Of a stretch of 64,000 bases of DNA, positions 51,009 through 59,548 are shown in pieces. The stretch comes from UBA2428 sp002343545. GTDB taxonomy: Bacteria > Bdellovibrionota > UBA2428. A program made the position numbers and the translations under genes. Every line of letters begins with the position of its first letter. Position 1 is the stretch's first letter. Under the pieces are notes generated by a model. The model was not told where the DNA came from. It ran no database searches and saw nothing but the letters and a program-made list of their open reading frames with translations. Location of the stretch: assembly GCA_937952285.1 (NCBI GenBank), contig CALFZE010000104.1, forward strand, positions 1-64,000, read 5' to 3'.

Positions 51009-51773
51009 ATGAAGTCGGCGCCGGATCCAAGCCCTCCCGCTTCGGATCTCAGAAATCTTTGCGTCATCGTGCCTTGTTTCAACGAACAAGAGAGCCTTCC
51101 TCGCCTGATTCCCGAACTTTTCGAGGTGGGAATCAACCCCGTGGACATCGTCGTGGTTGACGACGGCTCCCGTGACCGCACGGCCGAGGTCGCCCGCGCC
51201 CAGGGCGTCACCGTGCTCAAACTTCCCATCAACCTTGGCATCGGCGGCGCCGTCCAGACGGGCTACAAGTGGGCCAAGGAGCGAGGCTACGCCTACGCTC
51301 TTCAGCTCGACGGCGACGGCCAACACGACCCCAAATCGATCCGGCCGCTCCTCGAGCAAGCCATGCGCGACGGGAACGACATCACGATCGGATCGCGTTT
51401 CGTCCCAGGCCAACGCGAAGGGTTTCAGAGCACGCGCCTCCGCCGCCTCGGGATCGGATGGCTTTCGATGGTGCTTCGTGTCGCTTCGGGCCAAAGGGTT
51501 TACGACATTACCTCGGGCATGCGACTCGTCGGGGTACGCTGGATCTCGCGCTTTGCCTCGCACTACCCAAGCGATTTTCCGGAACCCGAGAGTCTAGGCT
51601 ACGCCATCGCGGCCGGCGCGCGCGTCGCCGAACATCCCGTTCTGATGCGCATGCGCGCCACGGGCACTTCGTCGATCGCGGGTTGGAAGCCCGTCTACTA
51701 CATGATCAAAGTCACGATCGGTATTCTCCTCGGCAGTTGGCAGGGACGCCGCGCGAAAGGATCGACATGCTAA
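51009..51773 (+). CDS. GT2 family glycosyltransferase (DPM-like)
   Basis: A 254 aa GT-A transferase. NLCVIVPCFNEQESLPRLI, IVVVDDGSRDRT, GIGGAVQTGYKWA and LQLDGDGQHDPKSI, with TSGMRLV further on, are the dolichol-phosphate-mannose-synthase-like pattern. It has no large C-terminal membrane part but ends in a weakly hydrophobic stretch. It overlaps the DUF2304 gene by seven bases. The GT2/DUF2304 pair is a recurrent arrangement in cell-surface polysaccharide loci. Confidence 0.82.
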   Translation: MKSAPDPSPPASDLRNLCVIVPCFNEQESLPRLIPELFEVGINPVDIVVVDDGSRDRTAEVARAQGVTVLKLPINLGIGGAVQTGYKWAKERGYAYALQLDGDGQHDPKSIRPLLEQAMRDGNDITIGSRFVPGQREGFQSTRLRRLGIGWLSMVLRVASGQRVYDITSGMRLVGVRWISRFASHYPSDFPEPESLGYAIAAGARVAEHPVLMRMRATGTSSIAGWKPVYYMIKVTIGILLGSWQGRRAKGSTC

Positions 51774-52084
51774 GAATCCTCTTCGGAGCCCTCATGGCCG
51801 TTCTCTTCGTTTTCAGTCTCCGCAGCGTCTTGCGGGGCACGCTCGAACTGCGCGACGCCTTCATTTGGATTCTCTTATCGGTCGGCGGTCTTGCCCTGGC
51901 GCTCTTTCCGGGCCTCATGCATCTGGCCCAACTCTTGGGGTTCCGGGTCGAATCGAACGCCTTGCTGTCGCTGGGCATCGTGGCGTTGCTCTATCTGAAT
52001 TTCCTCCAAGCGAATCTCATTGCCCGACTCCGTCGTGACCAAAGAAGTTTGGCGCAATCGATCGCGATCGGTTCGAAAAAGTGA
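51767..52084 (+). CDS. DUF2304-type small membrane protein
   Basis: A 105 aa protein with three hydrophobic segments (ILFGALMAVLFVFSLRSVLR, FIWILLSVGGLALALFP, LLSLGIVALLYLNFLQAN) and a basic tail, matching the DUF2304 layout. The start ATG 51767 overlaps the GT2 stop, and its stop overlaps the next gene (GTGA), so it is coupled on both sides. DUF2304 proteins habitually follow such GT2 enzymes and probably anchor or assist them; a precise function is not established. Confidence 0.75.
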   Translation: MLRILFGALMAVLFVFSLRSVLRGTLELRDAFIWILLSVGGLALALFPGLMHLAQLLGFRVESNALLSLGIVALLYLNFLQANLIARLRRDQRSLAQSIAIGSKK

Positions 52085-53967
52085 AGCGCCTCTTCGGCGC
52101 TTTCATCGTCCTCTTTCTGGCGTTGAGTTTTTCGCGTCTGCACGGCTTCTCCATTTCGGCTTGGGATCCCTACCTCGCCGGCGACCAAGAAGCCGACTTG
52201 CTTGGGGACGCACGAAGCATTCGCTCGGACGACTGGGTCGCCCTCGTTCCGGCCCTCGTCGCCCAGTCCACCGGACAGAACGCGCTCCAGCCACGGAGCG
52301 ATAAGTTAGGCTACGAGGCCGTGAACGCCATGGCGATGACCCCGCTGCCGGCCCTCAGCTGGCAGCTCGCGTTCCGCCCCTATCACTGGGGATATCTTTT
52401 CGGTTCCGAGATCGGAATCGCTTGGCACTGGTGGTTCCGGATCTTTCTTCTGCTCGGATCGGGATTCTTCCTCTTGAGTCGCTGGCTTCCGGGGCAAAAA
52501 TCCTTGGGAGTCTTGGGCGCGCTTTGGATCGCTTACTCGCCCTTCTTTCCTTTTTGGGGTTACTGCATGGAACCCGTCTTCGGATGGGCGCTCCTCGCGA
52601 TCGGGCTGACGGAGGCCTTTTTCTCGGAGACCCAGCCCGGTCGACGTCGCCTTTGGGGACTCGGCCTCTTTTACTCCTTCGCGGCCCTCGCCTTTGGCGG
52701 CTTTTACCCCGCCTTTCAGGTGCCGGCGATTCACCTCGTGCTCGCGCTCATGCTGGGGATCTACATCAACCGTCTTCGAGCGGCGAGCCCGCCCCCGTCC
52801 ACGACGCATCGAACTCTAGGTGCCCTTGTCGCGATCGGAATGCTGAGCGTCGTGCCCTTCGCGCTGCATTTGTGGTTTCAGCGCGACACCCTGAAGCTCG
52901 TCGCCGAGACGGCGTATCCCGGGCAAAGGCTCTCGCTCGGTGGCCAGTTTTCCTTTGAGACCCTCTGGTCGAACAACTTCACGTTGTTCTCGCGCGAAAT
53001 CGACTGGAGCCACTTCGGCAACATCTGCGAAGCCGCCGGATTCCTGATCCTCTTGCCGGCGACTTTGATCCTGATCTTTCGTCGCAAACTTTATCGCGAT
53101 GCGCGCATCGCCGCGCTGCTCGCCCTCTTGGCCTTCTATCACCTGAGAAACTTTCTGGGCTTTCCGGCCTTGCTCAACGTCGCGAGCGGCCTTTCTTTCG
53201 TACCCGAAAACCGGACGGTTGCCCTCTACGGTCTGGGCGATGTCTTGCTCACGCTTCTTTCGCTCGCCCTCGTTTGGCGCCAAGAAATTTCTTCCGATCG
53301 ACGAACTTGGTTAGTTTGGGTCGGCGCTTTCGCGTTCTGGGGAGCGCTCGGAGCCCTCCTCTTGAAGGGAGCTCCGGAGTTCTTCAATGCGAAGCGCGTC
53401 GTGACCTGCACGCTCGGTTTGGGAACGATCACGGCTTTGCTTTGGACCCAGCGCGTTCGGGCCTTTTTGATCATCGTCGCACTCCTGACGGTGGTGAAGG
53501 GCATCGGATTCAATCCCCTCGTTTACCGCGGCCTCGACAAAATTCGCGCCGCGCCACTTTCGCAGGCCGTGCTCACAACGCCCGGATGCGCCCTTTGGGC
53601 GAGTTTCGGTAATCTCGTGCAGCCGAACTACCTCCGCCTGCTTGGCATCCGTAACGCGGGGGGCGCGCACTTCTATCCTCAGTTTTCGTTCTGGACGCAT
53701 TTCGACCCGGCCGGAAACTCGCGCTCCGTCTACAATCGATACGCGTACACCGTTTTTGAATCCGCATCCGTCGACGCGGCCCCCTCGCTCACGAATCCCC
53801 AGCCCGACATCGCCGTCTTGAGGACCCACCCGGATCGACCCGAATGGCTTTCAACGGGCGTGGATTGTCTGTTGATGCCCAAAGGCGATACCCAAAGCGG
53901 CTTCAAGCATTGGCAAACGACTTGGTCAGACGATTCCTGGGCGATTCTTAAGAAGATCGACCGATAG
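52081..53967 (+). CDS. Large polytopic membrane protein, probably GT-C-like
   Basis: A 628 aa protein with about 12-13 hydrophobic segments. After an extracytoplasmic loop rich in acidic residues (WDPYLAGDQEADLLGDARSI), the helices and loops recall the YfhO-like and DUF7657-like glycosyltransferase superfamily; the C-terminal 120 residues are soluble. The sequence is too divergent to name. Start GTG 52081 overlaps the DUF2304 stop. Because it follows a GT2 and a DUF2304 gene, it may use an Und-P-sugar made by that GT2 to modify the glycan. Its end overlaps the LhgO gene by 20 bases. Confidence 0.6.
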   Translation: MKRLFGAFIVLFLALSFSRLHGFSISAWDPYLAGDQEADLLGDARSIRSDDWVALVPALVAQSTGQNALQPRSDKLGYEAVNAMAMTPLPALSWQLAFRPYHWGYLFGSEIGIAWHWWFRIFLLLGSGFFLLSRWLPGQKSLGVLGALWIAYSPFFPFWGYCMEPVFGWALLAIGLTEAFFSETQPGRRRLWGLGLFYSFAALAFGGFYPAFQVPAIHLVLALMLGIYINRLRAASPPPSTTHRTLGALVAIGMLSVVPFALHLWFQRDTLKLVAETAYPGQRLSLGGQFSFETLWSNNFTLFSREIDWSHFGNICEAAGFLILLPATLILIFRRKLYRDARIAALLALLAFYHLRNFLGFPALLNVASGLSFVPENRTVALYGLGDVLLTLLSLALVWRQEISSDRRTWLVWVGAFAFWGALGALLLKGAPEFFNAKRVVTCTLGLGTITALLWTQRVRAFLIIVALLTVVKGIGFNPLVYRGLDKIRAAPLSQAVLTTPGCALWASFGNLVQPNYLRLLGIRNAGGAHFYPQFSFWTHFDPAGNSRSVYNRYAYTVFESASVDAAPSLTNPQPDIAVLRTHPDRPEWLSTGVDCLLMPKGDTQSGFKHWQTTWSDDSWAILKKIDR

Positions 53968-55156
53968 AAGCCACGATGTGATCGGCGATCGCGAGGCTTG
54001 CCGTCGCGGCGGGGCTCGGAGCGTTCAACACGTGCCGTTGTCTCGGGGCGTCCGCGAACTCGAAGTCATCCACGAGCGAGCCGTCGGGTCGCACGGCCTG
54101 GGCGCGGATTCCCGAGCCTGCGTAAACGAGCTCGTCGCCGTCGAGATCCGGCATGAGTTTACGGAGCGCGCGCACGAAGGCCGGCTTCGAGAGCGAACGT
54201 TGAAGCTCGCCCAGCCCCGGCCGCCAGTGCTTCAGAAAGATCCGCCAAGCGCCCCGAAACGAGAAAATCCCCAAAACATCGGACAAATTGAAATCGAACT
54301 TTCTGTAGCCTTCCCGTGCGAGCGCGAGCACGGCGTTCGGCCCGCACTCGACTTCGCCGTCGGTCATGCGAGTGAAGTGTACGCCCAAGAACGGAAACTG
54401 GGGATCCGGAACCGGATAAACGAGATGCCTCACTCGGGCCCGCGCGGCCGGCGTGAACTTATAGTACTCGCCCCGGAAGGGAACGATGCGGACGTCCGTG
54501 GCGGCGCCCGAAGCGCGCGCGAGCCGATCCGATTGCAGACCGCCGCAAAAAATCGCGAAACCCGCACGCGCACGCGTGCCGTCTCCGATCGAAAGCTCGA
54601 CGAATTCGTTTTCCGTGCGCGCGGAGCGAACCTCCGTACGAAAGCGCAGCGTGACGCCGCGCCTTTCGAGTTCCTTGACCATCTCCCGGCACATCGCCTT
54701 GTAATCGATGATGCCTTCTTCGGGCACGACCACGGCGGCTAGTCCGCGGATGTTCGGTTCGCGCGCGCGGATTCCCGCGTCACCTTCGATCCATTCCAGA
54801 CCGGCGAGACCATTCTTCTGGCCACGCTCAAAGAGCGTGCGGAGACGCTCGACTTCCGCCGGGTCGGTCGCCACGACGAGCTTTCCGCAGATCTCGTGGG
54901 GCACTCCGTGCTTGCGCGCGAACTCGATGAGTTGTCGCCGACCGTCCACGCAGAGTCGCGCCTTAAGCGAGCCCGGTTTGTAATAGAGTCCGGAATGGAT
55001 GACGCCCGAGTTATGCCCCGTTTGGTGGCGCGCGGGCTCCGTTTCCTTCTCGAAAAGCGCGATCTTCGCGTCGGGATACTTGTCGCTCAGCTTGAGGGCC
55101 GTCGCGAGGCCGACGATGCCACCACCCGTCACCGCGTAATCGTATTTTTCCTTCAT
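53948..55156 (-). CDS. lhgO: L-2-hydroxyglutarate oxidase/dehydrogenase (LhgO)
   Basis: An FAD-dependent oxidoreductase of the DAO family that oxidises L-2-hydroxyglutarate. FAD binding: YAVTGGGIVGLATALKLSDK at the N-terminus. Family-specific blocks: HQTGHNSGVIHSGLYYKPGS near residue 46, EEGIIDYKAMCREM near 150, and the terminal SGIRAQAVRPDGSLVDDF with HVLNAPSPAATASLAIADHI. Length 402 aa matches LhgO. The start is ATG 55154-55156. It stands outside the polysaccharide operons, and its 3' end overlaps the membrane protein gene on the other strand. Confidence 0.88.
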   Translation of the reverse strand: MKEKYDYAVTGGGIVGLATALKLSDKYPDAKIALFEKETEPARHQTGHNSGVIHSGLYYKPGSLKARLCVDGRRQLIEFARKHGVPHEICGKLVVATDPAEVERLRTLFERGQKNGLAGLEWIEGDAGIRAREPNIRGLAAVVVPEEGIIDYKAMCREMVKELERRGVTLRFRTEVRSARTENEFVELSIGDGTRARAGFAIFCGGLQSDRLARASGAATDVRIVPFRGEYYKFTPAARARVRHLVYPVPDPQFPFLGVHFTRMTDGEVECGPNAVLALAREGYRKFDFNLSDVLGIFSFRGAWRIFLKHWRPGLGELQRSLSKPAFVRALRKLMPDLDGDELVYAGSGIRAQAVRPDGSLVDDFEFADAPRQRHVLNAPSPAATASLAIADHIVASIGRSS

Positions 55157-55321
55157 GATCTTCGAAGCCTAGACCGCTTTGGCCCTTTCGCGCACCCGCC
55201 CGCCCAGAAATTCGTCACTCTAAAGGCGGCCCCGACCCGTTCCGTTGGCCACGTGCGGTTGGCCCGGAACTTGAAGTCACTCTGGCAATTCCCGAAATAA
55301 TCTGGGGACGAAGGAGTCATG

Positions 55322-55732
55322 ATGAAACGTTTTGCTTTGGGTCTTTTGGCCATCGCCCAGTCCACCGTGTTCGCCGCGACGATCGATTCGCTCGGTGGCG
55401 AGTTCCAATGCACCGTGCGAGAGAAAGACGAGTCGGTCGGCACGATCGTCGTCGAGCGTTCGCCCGTCTTCTTGAAGGCCTATATCAACATCGAGAAGGT
55501 CCACCAAAGCTACGAGATCGTAAACAAGGTCTCCCTCGGTTCGGCGAAGATCGGCGAAGAGAAAGCCGTGCTCATCAAAGCAAAAGGCGTCACGGATCTC
55601 TACCTCTCGCATTTCAAGCCCTTGCCTTCCCAATCCAACATCCTCATGGGCACTTTGACGGCCAAGAAAACCGGCCAGACGGAGTGGAGCCGCTTCGAAG
55701 TCGCGTGCATCTCGCTCGAAGCGCTGAAATAG
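55322..55732 (+). CDS. Small secreted protein of unknown function
   Basis: A 136 aa protein with a clear signal peptide (FALGLLAIAQSTVFA). The mature chain is beta-rich with two Cys (C38 and C131 by count), which may form a disulfide. I prefer the second of two adjacent ATGs (55322), five bases after AAGGAG. No homologue recognised. It lies between the divergent lhgO and the WbpE-like gene. Confidence 0.6.
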   Translation: MKRFALGLLAIAQSTVFAATIDSLGGEFQCTVREKDESVGTIVVERSPVFLKAYINIEKVHQSYEIVNKVSLGSAKIGEEKAVLIKAKGVTDLYLSHFKPLPSQSNILMGTLTAKKTGQTEWSRFEVACISLEALK

Positions 55733-55745
55733 CGCGTATCGCATT

Positions 55746-55770
55746 AAAGTCACACCGCGCCTGTGACTTT
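55746..55770. terminator. Inverted repeat after the small secreted protein gene
   Basis: AAAGTCACA (55746-55754) pairs with TGTGACTTT (55762-55770), loop CCGCGCC, starting 14 bases after the stop. There is only a short T-tract at the end of the stem, so termination may be weak; it could also be an operator. Confidence 0.4.
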
Positions 55771-55818
55771 CCGTAGACACTAGAGAATCCTTCCCCGCGG
55801 ACGTAGTCTGGGGGAAGG

Positions 55819-56925
55819 ATGGACTTCATCGATCTCAAGAGCCAACAAGCCCGCATCAAACCCCAGCTCGACGCCCGTATGGCGAAGGTGCTCTCGCACG
55901 GCGCCTACATCATGGGCCCCGAGATCGAGGAGCTCGAAGCGCGGCTCGCCGCCTACGCCAACGTCAAATATTGCATCAGCTGCTCGTCGGGAACCGACGC
56001 CTTGCTCATCGCGCTCATGGCGATCGGCGTGAAGCCCGGCGACGAGATCCTCACGACCCCCTTCACGTTCATGGCCACGGGCGAAATGATCGCGCTCGCG
56101 GGAGCCAAGCCGACCTTCGTCGACATCGACGCGCGTACCTACAATATGGACCCCGCGCAACTGGAAGCGCGCATCACTCCCCGGACGAGAGCCATCGTGC
56201 CCGTGAGCCTCTACGGGCAATGCGCCGATATGGACGCGATCAACGCGATCGGCCGCCGTCACGGCATTCCCGTCATCGAGGACGCGGCGCAGAGTTTTGG
56301 CGCGACCTACAAAGGCCGTCGTTCTTGCGGGCTTTCGGACTTGGCCTGCACGAGTTTCTTTCCGTCCAAGCCGCTCGGGGCCTACGGCGACGGCGGCGCG
56401 TGCTTCACGAACGACGAAACGCTGGCCAAGCTCATGCGCGAAGTCCGTAACCACGGGCAGGAACGCCGTTACTACCACGTGCGACTGGGGCTCAACGGAC
56501 GTCTCGATACCCTGCAAGCCGCCATCTTGCTCGCCAAGATGGACATCCTCGACGACGAGATCGCGGCCCGCGAGCGGCTCGGCGCGCGTTACTCCAAGCT
56601 CTTCCGCGAGAAGTCGGGAGAGAAGATCCGCACTCCCCACATCGAAGCCCACAATACGAGTCCCTATGCGCAGTACACCGTCGAAGTCGCTGAGCGCGAG
56701 GCCGTGCAAGCCAAGCTCCAACGGGCCGGGGTTCCGACCGCGGTCCATTACCCGGTTCCGCTCACTCTTCAGCCCGTCTTCCGTGAGCTTGGCCACGGAC
56801 CGGGGTCTTTCCCCGTGGCCGAGAGCGCGGCGCAACGCGTTCTCAGTCTTCCGATGCACCCCTATCTGAGCGAGAAGGACCAGGAGCTCGTCGTGGATTC
56901 CGTCGTGAAGGCCGTCCAGGGTTAA
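55819..56925 (+). CDS. wbpE: UDP-3-keto-GlcNAcA transaminase-like aminotransferase (WbpE/WlbC type)
   Basis: A PLP aminotransferase of the DegT family, close to WbpE, which makes UDP-GlcNAc(3NH2)A for B-band or similar O-antigens. Close correspondence to WbpE as I recall it: MDFIDLKSQQARIKPQLDAR, HGAYIMGPEIEELE, VSLYGQCADMDAINAIGRRH, IEDAAQSFGATYKGRRSC and TSFFPSKPLGAYGDGG with PLP Lys184. Length 368 aa. GGGGAAGG lies directly before ATG 55819. No WbpA, WbpB or WbpD gene is adjacent, so the pathway is either encoded elsewhere or the enzyme works on a different keto-sugar. Confidence 0.83.
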   Translation: MDFIDLKSQQARIKPQLDARMAKVLSHGAYIMGPEIEELEARLAAYANVKYCISCSSGTDALLIALMAIGVKPGDEILTTPFTFMATGEMIALAGAKPTFVDIDARTYNMDPAQLEARITPRTRAIVPVSLYGQCADMDAINAIGRRHGIPVIEDAAQSFGATYKGRRSCGLSDLACTSFFPSKPLGAYGDGGACFTNDETLAKLMREVRNHGQERRYYHVRLGLNGRLDTLQAAILLAKMDILDDEIAARERLGARYSKLFREKSGEKIRTPHIEAHNTSPYAQYTVEVAEREAVQAKLQRAGVPTAVHYPVPLTLQPVFRELGHGPGSFPVAESAAQRVLSLPMHPYLSEKDQELVVDSVVKAVQG

Positions 56926-56965
56926 GCTTCCTCAGTCCCCTTGTTAAGATCTAAGTATTTGAAAT

Positions 56966-56988
56966 AATTTACTTTTACAAGTAAATTT
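56966..56988. terminator. AT-rich hairpin downstream of the WbpE-like gene
   Basis: AATTTACTT pairs with AAGTAAATT around a TTAC loop and runs into T at 56988. It lies about 40 bases after the stop in an AT-rich patch and may terminate wbpE or act on the next promoter. Confidence 0.4.
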
Positions 56989-57016
56989 GCGCATTGCGTT
57001 AAAAACACGTTAGAAT
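56987..57016 (+). promoter_or_regulatory. Candidate promoter of the lipoprotein gene
   Basis: TTGCGC (56987-56992), an 18-base spacer and TAGAAT (57011-57016); ATG 57038 is 21 bases downstream, with AGGGGG between them as ribosome site. Confidence 0.4.
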
Positions 57017-57037
57017 CCCATTCAGGGGGATCTTCAA

Positions 57038-57730
57038 ATGCGCCAGTCGACTCAATGGTTCTTGGGTTTCACGGTTCTCGTCGGACTTTCGGGCTGCCAG
57101 TTCGCCGGAGCCTGCCTGGACGACGCGGCCGCCTGCCAGTCTCAAGCAGTCGACAACAACGGCCTCGGCGGCGACACCTCGCTTGACCAGTTCGACTCCC
57201 AGGGGTCCTGTTCCCAGTCCGTAGCCATGGGACTTTGGTCCGAAGGCTCCGACCGATTCAAGATGGAAGGCTCCTGCAACGTCGCGGGCAGTCTGAACGG
57301 CTGCCAGGTCCAAGGCGACTTCCGCGCCGGATCGACCGCATCGAGCTCGGGCGAGACGATCGCGCTGAACCTTTCGAGCGTGACGAACTGCCAACAGAAC
57401 TCCATCAGCTCCCCGACCCAGAACATCTCGAGCTCGCCCTACTCGAGCACGGGTACGAACCAAACGACGAGCCTGCAACCCGGCAACTTCAACTGCCAGG
57501 TCGCGCGCATCTCGCTTTCGTCGGTCATCCCGCAGATCCAGATGCGCTGCGTGGACACGGCCAATTCGATGAACCGCTTCACGAAGACCTTCCAGGGCGA
57601 AGACATCTCGACGCAGACGGGTCGCTTCGGTTCGACCTCGCAGGGCCTCAACGACATGAGCGCAACGGGCGAGAGCGGCTTTGGCGCTTCGAACGCGAAC
57701 GACGCCTCGTCGTCGCCCTCGTTCGAATGA
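57038..57730 (+). CDS. Ser/Gln-rich lipoprotein of unknown function
   Basis: A 230 aa protein with lipobox LSGC (Cys20) ending the signal peptide (FLGFTVLVGLSGC). The mature part has many Ser, Gln, Asn and Cys residues: QFAGACLDDAAACQSQ near the N-terminus and a Ser/Asn-rich C-terminal third (STGTNQTTSLQPGNFNCQ). Several Cys could form disulfides. No recognised domain. Low-complexity composition suggests a surface-exposed or secreted spacer protein. It is preceded by a candidate promoter and followed by the kdsD gene on the other strand. Confidence 0.65.
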   Translation: MRQSTQWFLGFTVLVGLSGCQFAGACLDDAAACQSQAVDNNGLGGDTSLDQFDSQGSCSQSVAMGLWSEGSDRFKMEGSCNVAGSLNGCQVQGDFRAGSTASSSGETIALNLSSVTNCQQNSISSPTQNISSSPYSSTGTNQTTSLQPGNFNCQVARISLSSVIPQIQMRCVDTANSMNRFTKTFQGEDISTQTGRFGSTSQGLNDMSATGESGFGASNANDASSSPSFE

Positions 57731-57734
57731 TCAG

Positions 57735-58712
57735 CTAGGCGAGCTTGAGCAGTTCGTGCAGACGGACGAGTCCCACGATTTGTCCGTCGGCCCGCGTGAC
57801 CGGCAAGACGTTCAAAGGCCGCGGCCGATTCTCCATGAGCGAGAGCGCCTCGACCGCGCCGACGTCGGGTCGGATCGAGACCGGCGAAAGGTTCGCGAGC
57901 TCGCGCACCGTCTTGGTGAAGATCCCTTCGCGATGCTTGTTCATCGCGCGACGAATATCCCCATCGGTCAAGATGCCCTCGAGGCGTCCCTCCGCCGTGC
58001 GGAATAAAACGATCCCGAAACCCCCGAGCGCCGCGACGACGTCCTGGATCGTCGCCTCGTCGATATCGAGCGCGGGGCATTCCGCCAGCGGAACCATGAG
58101 GTCCTCGACCTTGAGCAAGAGCCGTTTCCCGAGACGCCCGCCCGGATGGTAGAGCGCGAAGTCCTCGGGACGGAATCCGCGCGCCTTCATGAGCGCGACG
58201 GCGAGCGCGTCGCCCACCGCGAGAAAAAGCGTACTCGAAGTCGTCGGCGCGAGGTCGAGCGGGCAAGCCTCGCGATCGACGGACACGACGAGCGAAAGGT
58301 CCGCGTTCTTGGCGAGCGTCGAATCGGGATTGGACGTGAGCGCGACGACCGAAGCCCCGATTTTTCGGAGCGGCGGCAAAAGCGCCAAGATCTCTTCGCT
58401 CTCGCCGGACTTGCCGAAGGCCAAGACGACGTCGCCGGCTTTCACCATGCCCAAATCGCCGTGGATTCCCTCGCTCGGATGCAGGAACACGGCCAGCGTT
58501 CCCGTGCTCGAAAGGGTGGCCGAGACTTTGCGCGCGATGTGGCCGGATTTTCCGATGCCGGTGCAGACGACCTTGCCCGGTGAGGCCAGGATCTTTTCGA
58601 CCGCCCGCACAAAAAGCTCGTCCGCCCGACCGGCCAAAGCCGTCAAAGCCTCGGCTTCGGTCCTCAGGACTTCGCGGATCGTTTGGAGGATACTTTCGCT
58701 TCGCGCGACCAT
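57735..58712 (-). CDS. kdsD: D-arabinose 5-phosphate isomerase
   Basis: Converts ribulose 5-phosphate to arabinose 5-phosphate, the first step to Kdo in LPS. The SIS domain is at residues about 35-185, with VVCTGIGKSGHIARKVSATL, STGTLAVFLHPSEGIHGDLG and EACPLDLAPTTSSTLFLAVG. Two CBS domains follow (residues about 200-325). Length 325 aa from ATG 58710-58712 fits KdsD and GutQ; an upstream GTG (58758-58760) would add 16 residues. KpsF/KdsD paralogues cannot be told apart here. A single gene between convergent and divergent neighbours. Confidence 0.88.
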   Translation of the reverse strand: MVARSESILQTIREVLRTEAEALTALAGRADELFVRAVEKILASPGKVVCTGIGKSGHIARKVSATLSSTGTLAVFLHPSEGIHGDLGMVKAGDVVLAFGKSGESEEILALLPPLRKIGASVVALTSNPDSTLAKNADLSLVVSVDREACPLDLAPTTSSTLFLAVGDALAVALMKARGFRPEDFALYHPGGRLGKRLLLKVEDLMVPLAECPALDIDEATIQDVVAALGGFGIVLFRTAEGRLEGILTDGDIRRAMNKHREGIFTKTVRELANLSPVSIRPDVGAVEALSLMENRPRPLNVLPVTRADGQIVGLVRLHELLKLA

Positions 58713-58870
58713 AACCTCTTTCTCATCCAAGTCCGCGGGCCCGGCAAGAAGCGCCTTCACGGAAACTTCATTTATGGCGTCTGTCCCAAGGGGATCGGGG
58801 CCTTAGGAATCTTGACGCCTATCGACCCCCGCGGGTCGGCAAGGTCTTTGCTAAAATAGACGATAAGTCC

Positions 58871-58883
58871 GGAGGAGGAGGAG
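58871..58883 (+). promoter_or_regulatory. Very strong extended ribosome binding site for a TTG start
   Basis: GGAGGAGGAGGAG ends three bases before TTG 58887-58889. Four consecutive GGAG units can pair with the 16S 3' end in several registers, which explains use of a weak TTG start. Confidence 0.7.
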
Positions 58884-58886
58884 AAC

Positions 58887-59543
58887 TTGCGCAATCGGGG
58901 TCTCAGTCTGGCGACCGATCTGAAGTCCTTCTTCGAGGACGAGATCCGCTTGACCTTGTCGCGACAAGGCGTCGGCATCTCGCCCCCCACCGTCGAGTAC
59001 CTCGCTTCGGTCCTCGCGAAATTCGGCGATACCAAAAATCTGCTGAAGCCGGAAGACTTCGACGAGAACGGCCAGGCCTCCCGCCAAGGGCTGCCGACCC
59101 TCGCCCTCCTTTGGCTCGAAGGTCTCGCGAATCCCGCGCCCTTCGAGCGTCTCGTCCAAATGCAGCACCTCGGCGACGTATCCCTCTTCATGACGGGATT
59201 CTTCGCCGAGAATCTCGAGCGTCGCGCGCTCGACATGGATTATTCCATCGCGATGGGAGCGCGCGCCTACGAGACCGCGGGCAAGATCCGCGAGTCGCTG
59301 GCCGCCGAACGCACGCTCAACGTGTACTTCGAACTCGCCTCGGAGTTCCGCCGCCTCGTCGAAGTCTTCGCCGAGGTCTCCGATCGCGCAAAACTCCACG
59401 ATGCCAAGGCCTTGCTTCGTCTCTACGAGCGCTGGCTCGAGACGAAGCGTCCTCGCTTGCACCGCATGCTGGCCGAAGAAGGCATCATCGCGGCCGAACG
59501 CGCGTTCGAGAACGGCCCTAGCGACCCGCGCCGAAAGGCGTAA
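58887..59543 (+). CDS. Conserved-looking hypothetical protein, first gene of a PilZ unit
   Basis: A 218 aa helical, soluble protein with TTG start preceded by an unusually strong ribosome site. No recognised domain; helical segments such as FMTGFFAENLERRALDMDY and RKTPRLHRMLAEEG-like RPRLHRMLAEEGIIAA run through it. No signal peptide or membrane segment. It is followed after five bases by a second unknown gene and then a PilZ protein, so all three are probably one operon. A c-di-GMP-linked role is a guess from this context. Confidence 0.6.
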   Translation: MRNRGLSLATDLKSFFEDEIRLTLSRQGVGISPPTVEYLASVLAKFGDTKNLLKPEDFDENGQASRQGLPTLALLWLEGLANPAPFERLVQMQHLGDVSLFMTGFFAENLERRALDMDYSIAMGARAYETAGKIRESLAAERTLNVYFELASEFRRLVEVFAEVSDRAKLHDAKALLRLYERWLETKRPRLHRMLAEEGIIAAERAFENGPSDPRRKA

Positions 59544-59548
59544 CGGCG

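Noticed and set aside
50994..51563. Extended minus-strand frame upstream of the GT4 start
   Set aside because: It only mirrors the divergent GT2 coding sequence. The GT4 family N-terminus begins at ATG 50993.
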